From the NCBI GenBank assembly GCA_026874595.1, contig CM049309.1:38271079-38335078 (forward strand): 64,000 nt of DNA. The letters are read 5' to 3'. The notes under the pieces are model-generated. The model worked only from the letters and a program-made list of their open reading frames with translations, made no database searches and had not been told where the DNA came from. The stretch is from Sipunculus nudus (lineage: Eukaryota; Annelida; Sipuncula; Golfingiida; Sipunculidae). The first letter of the stretch is position 1. Each line of letters opens with the position of its first letter. The translations under genes and the position numbers were made by a program. This document shows positions 59,481-64,000 of the stretch, piece after piece.

Positions 59481-59860
59481 CAATTAGGATGATAACCGCT
59501 ATCCAAGATTATCAGAATATCTGAGAGCTGTGATAATTGTATCGTTAACTTCCCTATAATCATGACATCATGATATGCGTTTTTGTCCACAATTTGGGTA
59601 CACAAACATGCCCTTTTAGGATTGTTATTAAAAAAAAAATTCAATATCACTAGGGTCTATCTGTGTTCAGAAAGTTATCTATTGTCAAGGATATCATTAT
59701 TTTAATGAGTCATATGAAATTCTGTAAAAAAGTTATCATTATAATATTAAAAATATATGGGTATTGTATGTTCAAGATGACATATTGCTCAACAAACTGA
59801 TAGAGTTAAATTGTGTACTCTAAAAACTTCTATGCAGGGATCTTCTGGGGGTATATTTAG

Positions 59861-61685
59861 TTAGAAAAAAAAAATTTGAAAAGGTCTGACAATTGATATA
59901 TGGAGACAAGTGCTTTTGCTCCTGCACCAGATACTATATCATGATATATTGCAATAAATTTTTGTATCATCATCATAATATAAAATAATAATTTGTTCCC
60001 AAACTTAGTTGCAATATTATTCATTGGTCAGCTTATCTAGGTTCACTTTGGTTTAAGAAACTTTAAGGTGCACTCAGCCATTTAACCTCCAGATGTACTT
60101 TCCAAATACATTCTCCAAGCACACACAATCTTTTACAGTAAATCAGGGTTCTCTTGCAGCTACGCATATCACACCAGTGAACACACAAACAGATTGTTGA
60201 ATTACAGCAGTCCAGGATTATTTTATAGTTTCTGTAGTTTGTTTTTCCGAGTAACTGGGAATGGCATGAATGTTTGTTAACCACGACCCTGAACGACCCT
60301 TATGCATTATGCAACAGGTGTAGTGTGAGGTTAACCTTGGACTTTAGGCATTGCAGGGCGAAACTTCCCAGGGGTTGGTTTCTGTGACCTTTGTCCTGGG
60401 TGATACTTTGTTACCTCAAGAATCCCAGTGGTGAGACATGAATAATACAACAGCACCAACACCTGGGAAAATACCCCGGTTTGTGAACCATTATGTTCAT
60501 TAAGAAACTGTCATGAGTCTACAAATCCTTTAAAATCCTCTTCGGACATTCCAAACCTTGTTATATACCATGTGGTTCCTGACCCATTTCAGTGAATATA
60601 TAGGCATTTGTTACTTCTGCCAAGGAGGTAATGTGTTCACCTGTGTCTGTTGGTAGGTTTGTTTGTCTGTCTGATTAAAGGGGGCTGGTCCAGTAGGATT
60701 ATTGTTCCTGGGCAGAGGTACACACACTTTACTGACTGCCATTTATAACTGTAGTTTTATCTGAATATATAACCTACAGCCGCAGGAGGAAGAATTATAT
60801 CCCTTTTGTTCATCATTTAAGATAACTCATGACTGATAATACAGGCAGTTGCAGCCTTCTGTAACATTATTTAGAGCTGAATGCATGGTCATGTAGGCTC
60901 AGTCACTAGTGTGACCATCTTTGACATTAAATGTCTTTTGTTTCAGTGACATAAAATATCTGTATTTCTCTAAGATAATTTTTATCATTTTAAAATGCTT
61001 TCAGTGTTTTTCATTGTTTAGTAGTTGTTTTTTATGAAAAATGTAAATTAAATCTATAAATAATTGAACACCTGAGTTCAGGGTTTGATACAATATTTAT
61101 GGCACATTCATTGTCTTTTAACCATCAGACATTCAGTCCTTTTATAATTGTTTCCTGTGGCATTACAATTCGAGACACATCAGAATCTGTTACATCTATT
61201 GCATATGATGTCTGTATCATTTAACATTTTTTCCATGGACGTTGTATAACCTTTTACATATACAGGTAGTCTAGGCATTTATTATAAAAAAGTTATACTT
61301 TTTCTGTTTGGATCACTTTATATCCTGCACAAACTTCTACCTGTGTAATTTAGAACATTTATGTGGCTATTTTACGTCAGAGCAATTGAAATGTATCTTT
61401 GAACTACTAAAACCATGGTTGGTGTAACTAACAGAGTATAAATCTTTTGGAGCATTTTTTCATCATCATGTGAATTCCTGTTATTTGAACATGTTGACAT
61501 TTTACATGCTGGCTTGCTATGATAACAGTGTGGGCTGAGTAAATCCAGTTACATTAAGGAAGTTAGTTTTACAAACAGAAACACCCAACTTTTTTTCATA
61601 TGATAGGGCTGGGTATCGCCTACAAATTTCATATTGTGATATTTTATTGTATAAAATTTATAGGAAAGCAGTTTTTTTTATATAT

Positions 61686-61687
<2 letters not shown>
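59861..61687 (+). other. Unrecognised sequence right of the duplication
   Basis: No gene supported. Bases 60608-60690 ('ctgccaaggaggtaatgtgttcacctgtgtctgttggtaggtttg' type) are a fragment of a dispersed repeat common in invertebrates. The rest is AT-rich and unassigned. Confidence 0.45.

Positions 61688-61725
<38 letters not shown>
61688..61725. repeat. (AT)n microsatellite
   Basis: About 19 AT dinucleotides; the IYIYIY frame across it is not a gene. Confidence 0.95.
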
Positions 61726-61732
<7 letters not shown>

Positions 61733-63103
61733 ACTGTGTGTGTTTGCCATTTCATATGTTCATTCAGTGTTATATACTACCTAAACAGTTGAAATCTGAG
61801 ACCCTATCTATAGGTACATTATTTCTTTTAAGTTCAGCTGGGGCTTCTGTCTTGTATGTTCCTATTTTGAGTGTAAAACATCATGAATGATTTAATGAGA
61901 GTTTGTTTGCAGTTAACCAGTTATGTACTTTGTTTAATTCATGATTGTTTAGGATGTTTTGATCTTTTTGTTTATTGTAATTTTTTAAGGGGTTGAATAA
62001 TGTTTTGTCATCTGCATAGAGAATAAATCTGGTGCATTTTGATGCACTTTTTCAAAATGATTTTACAACGATATATATTTTTAAGGTAAAAGAAAAAGTA
62101 AGTTCCTTGGGCATACTCAGGATTATAAAAGGACTACAATAGACAACAATGATGAGAATCTATGCTTTCATATACACTTTGGTAAACTTTCCTTTACTCC
62201 AAGGTTTAAAAAATATCACAAAATAACTTAATGTGTGTAGTAGTATATCTACAGACCAATCAACCAACCAAGGGGAAACATTCCTTCCTAGTGGAGGCCT
62301 AATAAGAAGACATCCATCTAAAACCAATGATCAAGTCAAAATCTCACCCTTCCTTTTTCTTTGCAAAATAGACCCCCCCCCCCCCCCCCCAAGAATTTTC
62401 AATTGGTGTGTGTTAGAAAGACTTAGATACAGACATAGAAGACTCAGGCCAGGGTTATTATTATCATGTTAACCTAATTTGATTAGACTAAGGGCGTGAA
62501 GCTGCCACAGTTGTTTTTCCTTTATACACCTGTAATGAGAATATGAGAACCAAACACAGTACATGCTTAGACTTTGGTCATGGAACTTATTATATCAAAT
62601 AGGTCAATGGACAGCAGTTTATCAGCGGTGGCTTCAATATGCTGTCATATTACATCCTTTGGCTGATAGGATTGTTGATAGATGGACAACAGATGAAGAT
62701 TAAAGGTAGTAGTTAGATTCTATGTTACTCTCGTAGTCAGCTGGCCATGCAAAACACCAGTACACCTTCTGACCTCAAGGCTATGTCCTCATTACTATCG
62801 CCATCTGTGTTTCTTGTTGTACTTTAGGTTTTGGTATCTGAGCCAAAATCCAGTTGATTTTGTTTTATAATTTATTCTATTGCCATAAATTTCATTGATA
62901 AATTAAAAGTTCATATATTTAAAAAAAAGATAAAATATTATATGTACATTCTCTCACTCAACTAGCAAAGTGATGACTTTAATTCCTGTGCTTTCTTTGC
63001 TTCCTACTTCTTCTGTCTCCACTGTTTTTGTCTCCCACACTCTTCGCTCTATTCCCAACTTATTTCATATTTTCTCCCCCTGACATCTCTCTCAGACTCT
63101 TTG

Positions 63104-63105
<2 letters not shown>
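61726..63105 (+). other. Unrecognised sequence
   Basis: AT-rich; includes a run of about 18 C at 62373-62390. No gene or transposon ends recognised. Confidence 0.45.

Positions 63106-63153
<48 letters not shown>
63106..63153. repeat. (AT)n microsatellite
   Basis: About 24 AT dinucleotides. Confidence 0.95.
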
Positions 63154-63157
<4 letters not shown>

Positions 63158-63516
63158 GAACATAATACAGTTCTACTGTCTAACATAATTCACATCTTCA
63201 TTTGTAAAATAAGGTTAAAGAAATATCCTTATTGTTAAGGTACATCTAAACACCTGTGAAGACTTGTTACATAAAAGGACTGATATATAGAGCACTGGCA
63301 CTCAGCTAAACTAGTTGTTGTCAGACTATCAACATCAAGCACAATTCTCACTAATGTTACAGATCCTGATGTCACCTGCTGATTATACCAATCAAAGAAT
63401 TTTCAGCAAATTGGTCAGTGTGTCACATGATTAACATTCTGGGACACCAGCACCTGGGAGGTCATCTGTATCATGGATGACTGTCCCATCGCCCAAACCT
63501 GGCACGCATAAGGAAT

Positions 63517-63744
63517 GTGTGTGTCAATTACACTGGTCAAATATTTCCATTGCGTCATTGCAAAGTACTGTGTCATAGGTGTCAGACTGAATGTCCAAGT
63601 TATGATGTAGTGGATCAAACATTGACAATCACAGCTGATTATATAATAGCTTCAACTCAAACTGCTGCCAAGAATGAATGTAGGACATTTCTGACATTAC
63701 TGATGATCGAGGACATTCAGGACTATGACATTCAGGAGCTATGA
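63517..63744 (+). pseudogene. Possible Ig-like domain remnant
   Basis: A plus-strand frame contains TECPSYDVVDQTLTITAD and later KNECRTFLTLLMIEDIQDYD followed by IQEL, a stop and TGT. The end resembles the F-strand region of an Ig-like domain (L.I.D.Q..D...Y.C), with a stop where Tyr-x would precede Cys. No splice sites or partner exons were found. This could easily be chance. Confidence 0.15.
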
Positions 63745-64000
63745 TGTTTTGGACAGCCCTTTTTGAAAGGGAGAACGTTTCGGACAGATCAATTTTATTA
63801 CCATAAAAGAACCATATAAAATATACCTTTTTAATGTGTCCATGAAATAATATTTGTTTGGTTAAAAAACTTATAAAATAATACTTCCACCTATTAGTAT
63901 TTCATTTTCTAGTATTTTTAAGCAAAAAGATAGAGGTTTTTCAGGGCAATTTTTGTAAGAAAGAAAGCTGCAAAAGAGTGAAAAAATTACAAGAGAAAAT

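Larger units (their letters stand above)
47730..59860 (+). repeat. Tandem segmental duplication, copy B
   Basis: The younger-looking, transposon-swollen partner of copy A. Its extra length comes from two Harbinger-like MITEs (48780-48992, 49827-51688), a nested F3 pair (52177-56424), F7 (57434-58319) and F8 (58390-59480), none of which is at the same place in copy A. No recognised gene. Confidence 0.85.

Overview
The window looks like nuclear DNA of an invertebrate, most likely a bivalve or related mollusc. It is AT-rich, and its one clear gene is split into small exons by long GT-AG introns. Most of the rest is short non-autonomous transposons, tRNA-derived SINEs, (AT)n microsatellites and repeats carrying runs of GTCC. 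The taxon is inferred from repeat style, not proven. No prokaryotic operon, CRISPR array, rRNA or functional tRNA was found.

Region 1-31.7 kb: ten plus-strand exons (1537-31727) join in one frame and encode the last 606 residues of a SPICE1 (spindle and centriole-associated protein 1, CCDC52) orthologue. Missing N-terminal exons lie left of the window. Exons 1-4 carry the conserved coiled-coil block, exon 6 the S/T-P-P-R-Q motif, exon 7 a second coiled coil, exon 8 the SPP(I/M)SP motif, and exon 10 ends with TGA. Intron 7 is 16 kb and full of transposons. The last intron holds a 21-bp minisatellite that nearly touches the final acceptor.

Region 31.7-40 kb: intergenic or intronic DNA of an unknown neighbour. 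It holds a full-length repeat with a MITE inside it, two long (AT)n tracts, a 248-bp tandem duplication, two SINE copies of one family and one unassigned minus-strand exon candidate (38883-39041).

Region 40-60 kb: an old tandem duplication, copy A about 40025-47440 and copy B about 47730-59860. The copies took different transposons after they split, so each serves as the empty-site control for the other. This gives exact ends for several elements: two Harbinger-like MITEs with TTA target duplications, and several elements that insert at AT/TT with no target duplication.

The main discovery is that at least six repeat families with unrelated interiors share one terminal design. There is a 5' hairpin whose first arm is repeated inverted near the 3' end, then a 3' hairpin, then CTAG or CTTG followed by T, and no target duplication. 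This is the layout known for Helentron/Helitron-derived non-autonomous elements (DINE/HINE type). No autonomous Rep-helicase partner is visible here.

Region 60-64 kb: mostly unrecognised unique sequence, two (AT)n tracts and a weak Ig-like coding remnant near the right edge.
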